64,000 nucleotides of DNA from Pseudomaricurvus sp033283335 (GTDB lineage: Bacteria; Pseudomonadota; Gammaproteobacteria; Pseudomonadales; Cellvibrionaceae): contig JAWMQP010000001.1 of NCBI GenBank assembly GCA_033283335.1, forward strand, positions 744,001 to 808,000. Reading direction: 5' to 3'. Numbering within the stretch: the first letter of the stretch is position 1; every line of letters starts with the position of its first letter. A program made the translations under genes and the position numbers. Shown here one piece after another: positions 6,664 through 15,335 of the stretch. A model generated the notes under the pieces. It was not told where the DNA came from. It saw only the letters and a list, made by a program, of their open reading frames with translations, and did no database searches.

Positions 6664-9123
6664 CTATTCCACCACGACCTCATCCACTGCCAGCAATCCC
6701 TCCTTCTCGTGCTCAAGCAGGGTCTGAAATTCCCTCAGCGGCAACGGCTCGCTGAAGTAGTAACCCTGATAGGAGTCACATCCAAAGGCAGCCAGCACAT
6801 CCAGTTGCGCCTTGCTCTCCACGCCCTCGGCAACCACCGACATATCCAGCAGCTGCCCCATGGTCACCATGGTTTCGACCAGCACCCGATCATTGCGATC
6901 GTCGACAATATCCCGGACAAAGTTATGATCAATCTTCAGGGTTGATACTGGCAGGCGCTTCAGGTAACTGATGGAGGAATAGCCTGTGCCGAAGTCATCC
7001 AGATAGAAATTAATGCCTTTAGCCGACAGGGCTGACATGGTAGCAATGGTCTCTTCAACGTTTTGAATAACAACGCCTTCAGTGATTTCCAGGTCAAGGC
7101 TGTTCGCTGGAATGGGTATTTCCTGCAATATCGTGGTGATTTCATCCACGAAGTTCTGCCCCCGGAACTGCCGTGGACTGATGTTGACACTCAGCCGCAT
7201 CCCCTCACGCCACAGCCCCTGCCGGTCCAGGTGATTCACAACCCGACAACCTTCCTCAATCACCCAGCGCCCCACATCGAGCATCAGCCCGGAAGCCTCC
7301 AGCACCGGCACAAATTCGGCCGGAGAAATCCTCCCGCGTAGCGGGTGCTGCCAGCGCAACAAGGCTTCAGCGCCCTGGATAACCCCGGTATTGACGTCAA
7401 CCTGGGGCTGGAAATACAGCTCAAACTGGTTATCCGCTGCCGCCTTATACAACTCGCTTTCCATCTGCAGGTAATTACTGACTCTATTGGCCATATCCAG
7501 ATTGAAGAACTCAATGGCGTTCCGCCCCTTGGACTTGACCTGGTACATTGCCGTATCCGCAAAGCGCAATAATTCATGCACGGAATGTTCATTATCGGAA
7601 TAGACCACAACACCGATACTGCAGGCCAGGTGTAACTTCATGTCTTTATAGGCATAGGGAATAGACAGGGCCCGGCGGATTTTTTCCGCCACCTCACCGG
7701 CTTTTTTACCGGCCGTTTCCATTTCCTGATCCAGCACCGTCAGCACCACAACAAATTCGTCGCCCCCCAGGCGCGCCACCAGGTCCTCCTGCCGAATGAG
7801 GCCGCGGAGACGCCCGGCAACCTGTTTCAGGATCTGGTCTCCGACTGGATGCCCCAGTGAGTCATTGATGTTTTTAAAATGGTCCAGGTCAATAAATAAC
7901 ACAGCGCCGTGGTAGTGGTGACGACGGGCACGATGGATTTCACTTTCCAGGCGATTCACCAGGTGGACGCGGTTAGGCAGATCGGTGAGGTCATCATGAA
8001 AGGCCATATAGGCCATCTTTTCTTCGGCCTCTTTCCGATCCGTCAGGTCGTTGGCAACGAACAGGACATAACTCTCGCCAGACAGGACAATGCTGTTGAC
8101 GTATCCCTGCAAATAGTGACGCTCTCCATTGGTAGCGGAGAAATACCCTTCAAAGGGCTCAGAACCCGGCACTTTCCCTGCCGCCGCCCGCTTCACGCTT
8201 CGCAATTCACCAAATCCATAACCCAGCTCAAAAACATTCAAGCCGACAATATCGTCTTCGGTTTCACCAAAGAATTGAGCCATCTTCTGATTGGCGAACT
8301 TGATGCTGCCATCGAGGTTTAACACCCCCACCATCGCCGGCAACTGGCCCACAATCATGCGGAACAGGGTTTCACTTTCAATCAGCGCCTGCTCTACCGC
8401 CAGGCGCTGATTGAAAGCCGAATCAATTGCATCGAGCATCTGGTTGCTGGAAAGGGCTAACTGAGTCAGCTCATCGCCGCGACCGGGATTGGGCACGGTG
8501 ATGCGGCGGGAGCCGGGATTGTCCGGCTGGATCTGGCGAAACTCAGACGCCATGCGGATCAATGGCCGGGCCAGCAGGTAGTAGAACACCACCAATAACA
8601 GCAAAACTAAAATGCCGTGGCGAACCAGCCCTATGACCAATACCAGAGAGGAGCGCTTGTAAAAGATATTCAGGGCTGAGCTGACATCAACCTTGAAGGT
8701 CAAGCGACCCTGGGTGGTGCCGCCATAGTCGGGGATGGCCAGTGGAGCCGAGTGGAGCGTCACATCCTCCATAAAAAAACCGGCCCACCAACTGGCAGGG
8801 TATGCAGTGCGTTGTTTGCTGTTCTCAGCCAGCAAAGTGCCCACTTCATCGTAGATAGCGGCCTGAAAGATAAAGTCGTAAGCCAGCATGCCATTCACGA
8901 CTTCTGCGGCCAAATCGCGATCCAGGGTATGCACCGATCGGGTGGCGGGTGGTGAGGCAGCCTCTACCACCCGGTTGATGAGCGCGTTCAGCTGTCTCTC
9001 ATTTTCCAGGTAGTCAACATACAACTGTACTGACCCCATGATCAGGCCCAGTAACACCCCCAGGATGACCCCAATTTTTGCAAGGCGATAAGCGATTCCC
9101 TGAAAAAAAGACTTGGTCACCAT
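6664..9123 (-). CDS. Membrane-bound PAS-GGDEF-EAL cyclic-di-GMP signalling protein
   Basis: This is an 819-residue dual-domain c-di-GMP protein. Visible in order: a transmembrane helix at about 15-37 (IGVILGVLLGLIMGSVQLY), an extracytoplasmic sensor region to about 155, a second membrane helix (LVLLLLVVFYYLLARPL), a HAMP-like linker, a PAS domain at about 250-365 (LFRMIVGQLPAMVGVLNLDG), a GGDEF domain with intact RLGGDEF at 453-457, and an EAL domain from about 545 with EALLRW at 586-591. Both catalytic motifs are intact, so synthesis, hydrolysis or both are possible. The later EAL motifs DDFGTGYSS and LKIDHNFV are also present. It is monocistronic. Confidence 0.92.
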   Translation of the reverse strand: MVTKSFFQGIAYRLAKIGVILGVLLGLIMGSVQLYVDYLENERQLNALINRVVEAASPPATRSVHTLDRDLAAEVVNGMLAYDFIFQAAIYDEVGTLLAENSKQRTAYPASWWAGFFMEDVTLHSAPLAIPDYGGTTQGRLTFKVDVSSALNIFYKRSSLVLVIGLVRHGILVLLLLVVFYYLLARPLIRMASEFRQIQPDNPGSRRITVPNPGRGDELTQLALSSNQMLDAIDSAFNQRLAVEQALIESETLFRMIVGQLPAMVGVLNLDGSIKFANQKMAQFFGETEDDIVGLNVFELGYGFGELRSVKRAAAGKVPGSEPFEGYFSATNGERHYLQGYVNSIVLSGESYVLFVANDLTDRKEAEEKMAYMAFHDDLTDLPNRVHLVNRLESEIHRARRHHYHGAVLFIDLDHFKNINDSLGHPVGDQILKQVAGRLRGLIRQEDLVARLGGDEFVVVLTVLDQEMETAGKKAGEVAEKIRRALSIPYAYKDMKLHLACSIGVVVYSDNEHSVHELLRFADTAMYQVKSKGRNAIEFFNLDMANRVSNYLQMESELYKAAADNQFELYFQPQVDVNTGVIQGAEALLRWQHPLRGRISPAEFVPVLEASGLMLDVGRWVIEEGCRVVNHLDRQGLWREGMRLSVNISPRQFRGQNFVDEITTILQEIPIPANSLDLEITEGVVIQNVEETIATMSALSAKGINFYLDDFGTGYSSISYLKRLPVSTLKIDHNFVRDIVDDRNDRVLVETMVTMGQLLDMSVVAEGVESKAQLDVLAAFGCDSYQGYYFSEPLPLREFQTLLEHEKEGLLAVDEVVVE

Positions 9124-9293
9124 CAGTTGTTTTTACTCTTTTCAAACATGATGAACGTACACCATGGACATCTATCTCTTATGAGACGATAAAGATGCCA
9201 CGCTTTAGACAGGATTTCCACATGACGCCGGTTAAATCTTCTCAGGTAAAATGTCGGCTGGGAGCGGCAATACTTTAAATGGATCAGAACTTA

Positions 9294-9318
9294 CAAAAAA
9301 GCCGGCACAGGGCCGGCT
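9294..9318 (-). terminator. Rho-independent terminator of ald
   Basis: A 7-bp GC-rich stem (AGCCGGC at 9300-9306 pairing with GCCGGCT at 9312-9318) is followed on the minus strand by six T residues. It lies about 100 bases downstream of the ald stop. Confidence 0.8.
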
Positions 9319-9420
9319 CGAAGGTGTGAATTCAACCACAGAACAAAGATAGATGAGAACCGCTTTTAGGTAGCGGTCGGTCTCCGATATTCAAGAAACC
9401 GGTTTTCAGGAAACCGTTCT

Positions 9421-10554
9421 TTAAGAAGCCAATGCCGGCTGTGGCAGCAATGCAGCCGGATGTACGTAATCCATATCCAGAGCTTCCGCCACGGCCTCAC
9501 AGGTCACTTTACCCCGGTAGACATTCAAACCTGCCAGCAGGTGCGGGTTGCGTGAGACGGCCTTTTCCACCCCCTGATCCGCCAGGGCAATCACAAACGG
9601 CAAGGTTGCATTGTTCAGGGCCATGGTGGACGTGCGGGCTACAGCCCCTGGCATGTTGGCAACGCAGTAATGAATTACTCCATCTACCACATAGGTGGGC
9701 TCCTGGTGAGTGGTGGCTTTCGATGTTTCAAAGCAACCGCCCTGATCAATGGCCACGTCTACAACTACGGAGCCCTTCTTCATGCGGGAAATCAGCTCTC
9801 GGGACAACAGTTTTGGGGCTGCCGCACCGGGAATCAATACCGCACCAATCACCAGATCGGCGTCCAGCGCATAGCTTTCAATGGATTCTGAACTGGAGTA
9901 AACACATTTGATACGACCACCAAACTCCGCATCCAGCTGGCGCAGACGAGGCAGGGAGCGATCCAGCAGAGTCACTTCAGCCCCCAGGCCAATAGCCATG
10001 GTCGCCGCCTGGGTACCCACAACACCGCCACCAATAATCAGTACTTTCGCCGGCGCTACGCCTGGCACACCACCCAACAGAACCCCCATTCCACCCTGGG
10101 CCTTTTGCAAGTGATAAGCTCCCGCCTGAACGGACAGGCGACCGGCAACTTCCGACATCGGCGCCAGCAAAGGCAGGGCATTGGCGGCGTCGGTTACGGT
10201 TTCATAGGCAACGCAGCTTGCGCCGGATTCCACCAGCAATTTGGCCTGTAACGGGTCAGCCGCCAGGTGCAAATAGGTAAACAACAGCTGGTCTTTGCGC
10301 AGCTGTCGACACTCATGTGGCTGGGGTTCCTTCACTTTTACGATCATGTCAGCCTGGGCGAAAATCTCCTCAGCGGTAGTCGCAATCTGGGCACCAGCCG
10401 CCCTATAATTTTCGTCATCAAAGCCGATTGCCGCACCACCTTGAGTTTCCACCAGCACTGAGTGTCCACGTTCTACCAGTTCACGCACACTGGCAGGGGT
10501 CAGGCCTACACGGTACTCATGGTTCTTAATTTCTTTAGGGACTCCAATTAGCAT
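9421..10554 (-). CDS. ald: Alanine dehydrogenase
   Basis: The enzyme catalyses NAD-dependent reversible oxidative deamination of L-alanine to pyruvate and ammonia. From the ATG of MLIGVPKEIKNHEYRVG (377 residues, preceded by GGAGAGG) the catalytic lysine and histidine fall at Lys75 (IVKVKEP) and His96 (TYLHLAA). These are exactly the positions known in the family. The nucleotide fold is marked by VLIIGGGVVGTQAA at about 170. An upstream in-frame ATG at 10581 is less likely. It is divergent from an Lrp/AsnC-type regulator gene, an arrangement that usually means local control by that regulator. Confidence 0.96.
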   Translation of the reverse strand: MLIGVPKEIKNHEYRVGLTPASVRELVERGHSVLVETQGGAAIGFDDENYRAAGAQIATTAEEIFAQADMIVKVKEPQPHECRQLRKDQLLFTYLHLAADPLQAKLLVESGASCVAYETVTDAANALPLLAPMSEVAGRLSVQAGAYHLQKAQGGMGVLLGGVPGVAPAKVLIIGGGVVGTQAATMAIGLGAEVTLLDRSLPRLRQLDAEFGGRIKCVYSSSESIESYALDADLVIGAVLIPGAAAPKLLSRELISRMKKGSVVVDVAIDQGGCFETSKATTHQEPTYVVDGVIHYCVANMPGAVARTSTMALNNATLPFVIALADQGVEKAVSRNPHLLAGLNVYRGKVTCEAVAEALDMDYVHPAALLPQPALAS

Positions 10555-10731
10555 GGCTGCCTCTCCTATCCATCTCATCAATCAGTTCGTTGTCTTTAGG
10601 TTCTTATCAATTTGACTGCAATTGATGTAACTAGTTTATGAAGTGCCAACCTATATATTTAACTTTAAATTGATATTATTTGGCCGATTCAACTACAATC
10701 CGAACCTCTTACAACTGATTTGACTACCACA

Positions 10732-11205
10732 ATGGAAAAGCTTAACACTATTGATAAAAATATCATTCGCGTCCTGCAGAAAAACGGGCGCACCAGCTTT
10801 GCCGAGCTCTCGCGCAAAGTGGGATTAAGCCCTACCCCCTGTAAAGAGAGGGTGAAACGGCTGGAGCGTGAAGGTGTCATTAAAGGCTATACCGCCCTGA
10901 TCAACCCCGATTACCTGTCAGCAGGGCTGGTGGTCTTTGTGCAGATCAGCCTGTCGAGAACGGCTCAGGATACCTTCGAGGCTTTTCGTGAGGCCGCCAT
11001 TTCCCTGCCTGAAATTCAGGAGTGTTACCTGGTATCCGGCAGCTTTGACTACTTGTTAAAAGCCAGGGTGGCGGACATGGGCGCCTACCGCACCTTCTAC
11101 GGTGAAACCTTACTGACCCTGCCCGGCGTTCAGGACTGCACCAGTTATGTGGTTATGGAGGAAGTGAAAGACACCACGGAAATCCCGGTTTACTACAATC
11201 GTTAA
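10732..11205 (+). CDS. Lrp/AsnC-family transcriptional regulator
   Basis: A 157-residue one-component regulator. It has the N-terminal Lrp helix-turn-helix at about 6-62 (TSFAELSRKVGLSPTPCKER, then LEREGVIKGYTALINP) and a C-terminal effector/oligomerization (RAM) domain ending TYVVMEE-like. The ATG at 10732 is preferred over an in-frame TTG at 10720. It is divergent from ald across a 177-bp AT-rich intergenic region, so it probably regulates ald in response to alanine or a related amino acid. This is inference from context. Lrp itself cannot be told apart from BkdR- or AldR-like paralogues from sequence alone. Confidence 0.88.
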   Translation: MEKLNTIDKNIIRVLQKNGRTSFAELSRKVGLSPTPCKERVKRLEREGVIKGYTALINPDYLSAGLVVFVQISLSRTAQDTFEAFREAAISLPEIQECYLVSGSFDYLLKARVADMGAYRTFYGETLLTLPGVQDCTSYVVMEEVKDTTEIPVYYNR

Positions 11206-11260
11206 TTTACCCCAGTGGATTGACTTCCAGCGTGATTCGAACTGCCATATAGGGCCCAAC

Positions 11261-11794
11261 ATGAATGAGTTCTTTTTAAAATCCCTGATCCCGGTCATTC
11301 ACGACTGGCCCAAACCCGGCGTGCAGTTTCGCGATATCACCCCCTTGTTTCGCACCCCTAAGGCCGCCCGCCAGATTACCGATTGCCTGGTTCAACGCTA
11401 TATCGACAGTGAGATAACGCATATTGCCGCTCTGGAAGCCCGTGGTTTTCTTATGGGCTCGAACCTCGCTTACGCCCTAAACAAACCCCTGGTGCTGATC
11501 CGCAAGGCGGGTAAGTTGCCAGGAGCGGTCGATACCATCGACTATCAATGTGAATACGCCACAGGCCAACTGGAGGTCCACCAGAACAGCTTTCAGCCGG
11601 GGGACAAGGTGTTGCTGGTGGACGACCTGATTGCCACTGGTCATACCCTGCTGGCGGCGGCCCAGCTGGTTCATCAGCAGGGAGCGGAGGTGGAAGAAAT
11701 TGCCACCCTGGTAGACCTGCCCGAACTCGGTGGCCGGGAGATGCTGACAGAGGCCGGCATGCCCATATTCAGCCTGCTGATGTTTGAGGATTAA
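11261..11794 (+). CDS. apt: Adenine phosphoribosyltransferase
   Basis: Apt salvages adenine to AMP with PRPP. The 177 residues are full length. They show the family start (IPVIHDWPKPGVQFRDITPL), the LEARGFLMGSNLAYAL segment, and the PRPP-binding loop VLLVDDLIATGHTLLAA at about 122-138. It follows the Lrp-type gene by 55 bases on the same strand; co-transcription is possible but not shown. Confidence 0.95.
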   Translation: MNEFFLKSLIPVIHDWPKPGVQFRDITPLFRTPKAARQITDCLVQRYIDSEITHIAALEARGFLMGSNLAYALNKPLVLIRKAGKLPGAVDTIDYQCEYATGQLEVHQNSFQPGDKVLLVDDLIATGHTLLAAAQLVHQQGAEVEEIATLVDLPELGGREMLTEAGMPIFSLLMFED

Positions 11795-11846
11795 GGCCCA
11801 GGACCTGCGCGTCCAATGATGAACCTGAGTCGAGCCGGGATTCAAC

Positions 11847-12359
11847 TCAACCCAGAAGATCCCGGTAGAGTGAGGCCATAGCATCGTCAAAACAGCAGAA
11901 AATCACCCGCTGCAAAGGTTTTTCCATCGCAATGAGTGTTTGCTGTACGGTTTCTACCGCCAGGGCTGCGGCCTTTTGGTGAGGGTAACCATAGACACCA
12001 CAACTGATTGCAGGAAATGCAATGCTGTCAAAGCCCCGCTCGCCTGCCAACTTCAGGCATGAACGATAACAACTCGCCAACAACTCAGGCTCCCCCTGAG
12101 CACCACCGTGCCATACCGGGCCAACCGTATGAAAAATAGCTTTGGCCGGCATTCGAAAGGCACTGGTTTCCCTGACATCACCCGCAGGGCAGCCACCCAG
12201 CTGGCGACAGGCCGCCTGCAGCTCCTGAGCCCCTGCAGCCCGATGAATGGCACCATCCACACCACCGCCACCAGCCAAACGACTGTTGGCGGCATTAACC
12301 ACTACATCGACCGACAATTGGGTGATATCACCCACCATGACCTCCAATTTGGCCGTCAT
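11847..12359 (-). CDS. Macro-domain protein, probable O-acetyl-ADP-ribose deacetylase (YmdB-like)
   Basis: A stand-alone 170-residue macro domain. It carries the ADP-ribose-binding signatures VVNAANSRLAGGGGVDGAIH at about residues 20-39 and ISCGVYGYPHQKAA at about 119-132. It also has the HTVGPVWHGG strand-loop, as in the MacroD/YmdB class that removes O-acetyl or mono-ADP-ribosyl groups. It is convergent with apt and has no evident ADP-ribosyltransferase partner. The exact substrate cannot be assigned. Confidence 0.88.
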   Translation of the reverse strand: MTAKLEVMVGDITQLSVDVVVNAANSRLAGGGGVDGAIHRAAGAQELQAACRQLGGCPAGDVRETSAFRMPAKAIFHTVGPVWHGGAQGEPELLASCYRSCLKLAGERGFDSIAFPAISCGVYGYPHQKAAALAVETVQQTLIAMEKPLQRVIFCCFDDAMASLYRDLLG

Positions 12360-12799
12360 AGCCCCTCCTCCAGCGAACTCTCACTTGTGCCAGATCCCCT
12401 AACAGGGGGCACCTTAAAACAGTAAAGCATTGATTCAGTGAACATGATGCCACACAGACTCCGAAACTTGTGTTGCGAAAGGACTGGCTTGGGAATGGAC
12501 TGGCACACGGCTTGCCACTGGCACACGGTTTGCAGGTGACTCAAGGATTGCGAATGTTTGTGACAGGGAAACACATAACACACGGCGTTTCAGTCATCCC
12601 GATCACTCTTCCACCCATAGACTGGATGACAGTTAAATCGGCTTTTTATGATACTGGATAAAGAGTTAAAGCTAACGGCTTAAAATTTCAGGAAAAACTG
12701 GAATTCGGAAAAAATCGAACTAATACTTTAGGTACAGGGAATGATGCAATCCACTCGACTAACGCCACCCGACTCACGCTTCATGATAAGGGGAAAGCA
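12360..12799. other. 440-bp intergenic region with duplicated sigma54 promoter and GGA-rich leader
   Basis: No gene is supported in this stretch. It holds two tandem -24/-12 elements at 12499-12534 reading toward the gene at 12800. Downstream there is a long potential leader containing three closely spaced GGA triplets (12691, 12700, 12707), the kind of site bound by CsrA/RsmA proteins. A weak stem (GTCATCC with GGATGAC, near 12594-12631) and a short T run near 12645 are visible, but no convincing terminator. A small RNA starting about 12545 cannot be excluded. Confidence 0.6.
12499..12534 (+). promoter_or_regulatory. Two tandem consensus sigma54 promoters
   Basis: Two adjacent 18-base units differ at only two positions. 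They read ACTGGCACACGGCTTGCC (12499-12516) and ACTGGCACACGGTTTGCA (12517-12534). Each has TGGCAC-N5-TTGC with GG and GC ten bases apart, an essentially perfect RpoN element. Predicted starts are near 12527 and 12545, leaving a leader of about 255-273 bases to the ATG at 12800. Confidence 0.82.
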
Positions 12800-13315
12800 A
12801 TGGGTATTTGTGCTCAAGAACTGCGTACTTTCGTCATTCGCCCCACTTTAAGGCATTTGGGACATTTATCTGACGCAGCAGAAGAGCTGCTGATGGGCAC
12901 CGCCGCCCAGGAGTCGGCCATGGGAACCCGCCTCAGGGGAGACCAGGGTTTTGGCATTTTCCGCATTCGACCACAAACCCATCGCAGAGTATGGGATCGC
13001 TTTTTGATACACCACCCTTCGATGGCGTCATTGATTCGTGGGCTGGCCAGCCAACACGAGTTTTTGACCGACCCTCATGGCGAACTGGCCATCAACCTTC
13101 GCTACGCCACGGCGATTGCCTGGCTCATCTACTACCGCCACAACCAGCCCTTACCTGACGCAACCGACATAAAAGGACTCGCAAGCTATTGGCGGAAGCA
13201 TTACCAGCGCAGTCCGGGGTCAGGCAGTCAGGAGTTCGTTTTGCACTACCGCCAGTATGTCCGATCCGGCCATTTGCCCGCTTATGGCAAACCCTTAGAA
13301 GCCAGTGCGGCCTGA
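12800..13315 (+). CDS. Hypothetical protein with muramidase/transglycosylase-like segment
   Basis: A 171-residue protein without a signal peptide or membrane helix. The segment LLMGTAAQESAMGTRLRGDQ, followed by GFGIFRIRPQTH (about residues 33-64), resembles the E-S-x-G...GxGxxQ core of lysozyme-like folds, with Glu at about residue 41 as the candidate catalytic acid. Similar proteins are known mainly from phages and marine gammaproteobacteria, usually as unnamed proteins. It has a good ribosome-binding site (AAGGGGAAA). The only visible promoter elements upstream are the two sigma54 boxes. Peptidoglycan activity is an inference; the missing export signal argues for caution. Confidence 0.6.
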   Translation: MGICAQELRTFVIRPTLRHLGHLSDAAEELLMGTAAQESAMGTRLRGDQGFGIFRIRPQTHRRVWDRFLIHHPSMASLIRGLASQHEFLTDPHGELAINLRYATAIAWLIYYRHNQPLPDATDIKGLASYWRKHYQRSPGSGSQEFVLHYRQYVRSGHLPAYGKPLEASAA

Positions 13316-13440
13316 AGGGCCAGTTCAACCGAGAAGACGTAAAGCTTCCCTCAACAGAGAGTTACCATCAGACAATTACTATCAGAGAGCTAGGATTCAG
13401 CCCGCGCGTAACGTTTATTGCCAACGACTATTTCCAACGA

Positions 13441-13812
13441 CTATTGCCAGCGGCGCTGATCGTCGGTGCGACGCCCAACCCCCATACGCCGATCAGGTTG
13501 TATGGATGACCCCCGATAGGTTTCGCGCCTGTCCAACTGCAAACGACGAGGATCAGTGCGACGCTCGTAGTGCAAGCCATCCGGGGACATCTCCTGGATC
13601 CAGCAGACCCCCCCAGAGCGTTTTATGGCGTCTTCGAAGATGCAGGCCTCGTCAAATGAAATTCCCTTTTTAACCACAACAGGCAAGCCACTGGACATCA
13701 GATCAAGCTTGCGATCACTCAGGTTGAAGCGCTCCTTGAGAGACACTCTGGCCAAGTCGGCTTCAATTGAATCTTTGAACTTATCAATATATACGACTTC
13801 ATAGGTTCTCAT
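13441..13812 (-). CDS. Hypothetical protein with arginine/aspartate-rich tail
   Basis: I do not recognise a named family. From the ATG of MRTYEVVYIDKF (123 residues; an in-frame ATG at 13842 is also possible) the first 80 residues look like a small alpha/beta domain. It contains LARVSLKERFNLSDRKLDLM and a glycine-rich SSGLPVVVKKGISFDEA segment, somewhat like folds that bind through a short beta hairpin. The last 40 residues are charged with repeated RR and DRR motifs (ERRTDPRR, LDRRET, QPDRRMGVGRRTD). It is monocistronic, between the sigma54-driven gene and ttcA. Confidence 0.7.
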   Translation of the reverse strand: MRTYEVVYIDKFKDSIEADLARVSLKERFNLSDRKLDLMSSGLPVVVKKGISFDEACIFEDAIKRSGGVCWIQEMSPDGLHYERRTDPRRLQLDRRETYRGSSIQPDRRMGVGRRTDDQRRWQ

Positions 13813-13941
13813 TATTGCCGCTTTGGACATCCGATCTTTCATTGCGCCTCTTTCCTCTCGAAAAACCCTCTACCCGAAAGAGTATAAACCCTCTCCCGGA
13901 AATCGCAGGCTAAACAACCGATTACCTGATCTCAAAAGTCA

Positions 13942-14967
13942 TCAGGGGATCTGGACCGCCTCCACAATCTGAACCCCTGCGGGGATATCAGCCGAGCGGG
14001 TGTGTGCATCTTCGATGTTGGAGGCGCCAATGGTGGCTTCAGCGTATTCGTATTCCGCTCGTTCACCGCTGCGGTCAATAGGCAGGTTGTTAAAATCGAA
14101 CAGGTCGCGATCCGCCAGCTGGCTAGGCGAGACGCTTTGCAGGGACTTGAAGATACGCTCGACCCGGCTGACATCGCTCTTTTCCCAATCCTGCAACATG
14201 GCTTTGATGGCCTGGCGTTGAAGGTTTTCCTGGGAACCGCAGAGATTACAGGGAATGATGGGGAACTGCTTGTAATCCGCAAACCGGATCAGATCCGATT
14301 CCCGGCAATAGGCCAGTGGCCGGATGACCACATTGCGCTGATCATCGGAACGCAACTTGGGCGGCATGGCTTTTAACCGGCTGCCATGAAACATATTCAG
14401 GAAAAGGGTCTCGACAATATCGTCCATATGGTGCCCCAGTGCCAGCTTGGTCGCACCGATCTTTTCCGCAAACGCATAGAGGGTCCCGCGTCGCAGGCGC
14501 GAGCAGAGGCCACAGGTTTTCTGGCCCTCAGGGATTTTTTCCCGCACCACACTGTAAGTGTCCTTATCGACGATGTAATAAGGCACACCGATGGACTCAA
14601 AGTATTCCGGCAGCACGTGCTCTGGGAAGCCGGGCTGTTTCTGATCCATATTCACCGCCACCACCTCAAACTGGATTGGCGCAGTTTTTTGCAGATTCAG
14701 GAGGATATCCAGCATTGCAAAGCTGTCTTTGCCGCCGCTGATACAGGCCATGACCCGATCGCCCTCTTCGATCATGTTGTAGTCGACAATGGCATTGCCC
14801 ACATTGCGACGCAGGCGCTTCTGCAGCTTGTTAAATTCCAGGCGCTGCTTACGATCGTTGGCGTCTCGCTCGCTGGCTACAATCTCGTTATCAGACTCTG
14901 CCTCGTAAGAAGACTCTGCCTCGTAAGAAGACTCTGAAAGCTGGCTGGACTGACGTGTCTCTGTCAT
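13942..14967 (-). CDS. ttcA: tRNA 2-thiocytidine(32) synthetase TtcA
   Basis: TtcA thiolates cytidine 32 of some tRNAs with an iron-sulfur cluster and ATP. The protein has the PP-loop ISGGKDSFAML, the cluster-ligand CGLC of the first CxxC pair, and a second CNLC followed by GSQENLQRQ. From the ATG at 14967 it has 341 residues, longer than the roughly 310 of Escherichia coli. The extra length is an acidic N-terminal stretch with a duplicated SSYEAE hexapeptide (18-bp DNA repeat) and a C-terminal tail ending VQIVEAVQIP. The in-frame start at 15063 adds residues unlike the family. Confidence 0.95.
   Translation of the reverse strand: MTETRQSSQLSESSYEAESSYEAESDNEIVASERDANDRKQRLEFNKLQKRLRRNVGNAIVDYNMIEEGDRVMACISGGKDSFAMLDILLNLQKTAPIQFEVVAVNMDQKQPGFPEHVLPEYFESIGVPYYIVDKDTYSVVREKIPEGQKTCGLCSRLRRGTLYAFAEKIGATKLALGHHMDDIVETLFLNMFHGSRLKAMPPKLRSDDQRNVVIRPLAYCRESDLIRFADYKQFPIIPCNLCGSQENLQRQAIKAMLQDWEKSDVSRVERIFKSLQSVSPSQLADRDLFDFNNLPIDRSGERAEYEYAEATIGASNIEDAHTRSADIPAGVQIVEAVQIP
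14890..14936. repeat. 18-bp tandem repeat in the 5' part of ttcA
   Basis: The unit AGACTCTGCCTCGTAAGA is repeated in tandem for about two and a half copies. It encodes the SSYEAE duplication near the TtcA N-terminus. The copies are nearly identical, which suggests recent slippage. Confidence 0.75.
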
Positions 14968-15302
14968 GAAAAAACCTTTATCTTTGGGCTGCTTGTCGCT
15001 GCGAGTGCCTGAAAGGCTGAGCGGGAAATTCGACGAAATTTTACCCGAAACAAAGGCCGGCATTGTACGGATTTTAAGCGATACAGGGAATAGCCAATCA
15101 TTTCCCGCAATCTGCCCAGTCTCATGGGTTCATGTGCCGACACCAGGTTTCAGATATTGCCGCCTGAGCGCAGATTTTGCCGCTGTTGCGGCAGCCTTCT
15201 GCCCACTTCTACCCGTCGCCAGTGAATCGGTTGCACGGAACTCACAGCCGCAGACCCTATAATCCTTGCCTCAGGCAGAAAAACCCAATTACCCAAAGAC
15301 CT

Positions 15303-15318
15303 TGGCACAGGGATTGCT
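15303..15318 (+). promoter_or_regulatory. Sigma54 promoter of the PilZ-domain gene
   Basis: The sequence TGGCAC-AGGGA-TTGCT, preceded by T, matches the RpoN consensus with GG and GC ten bases apart. It ends 57 bases before the ATG at 15376. Together with the flgB promoter it suggests that the PilZ gene belongs to the flagellar sigma54 regulon. Confidence 0.82.
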
Positions 15319-15335
15319 CTTTCAGACCCCATACA

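Noticed and set aside
9396..9405. AAACCGGTTT palindrome near the ald 3' end
   Set aside because: A 10-bp palindrome in a short imperfect repeat; too little to call an operator, and the nearby GC-rich hairpin explains termination.
12470..12661. Open frame of 63 codons across the sigma54 promoter region
   Set aside because: It is the translation of the tandem promoter units (LAHGLPLAHGL pattern), has no ribosome-binding site and no family resemblance.
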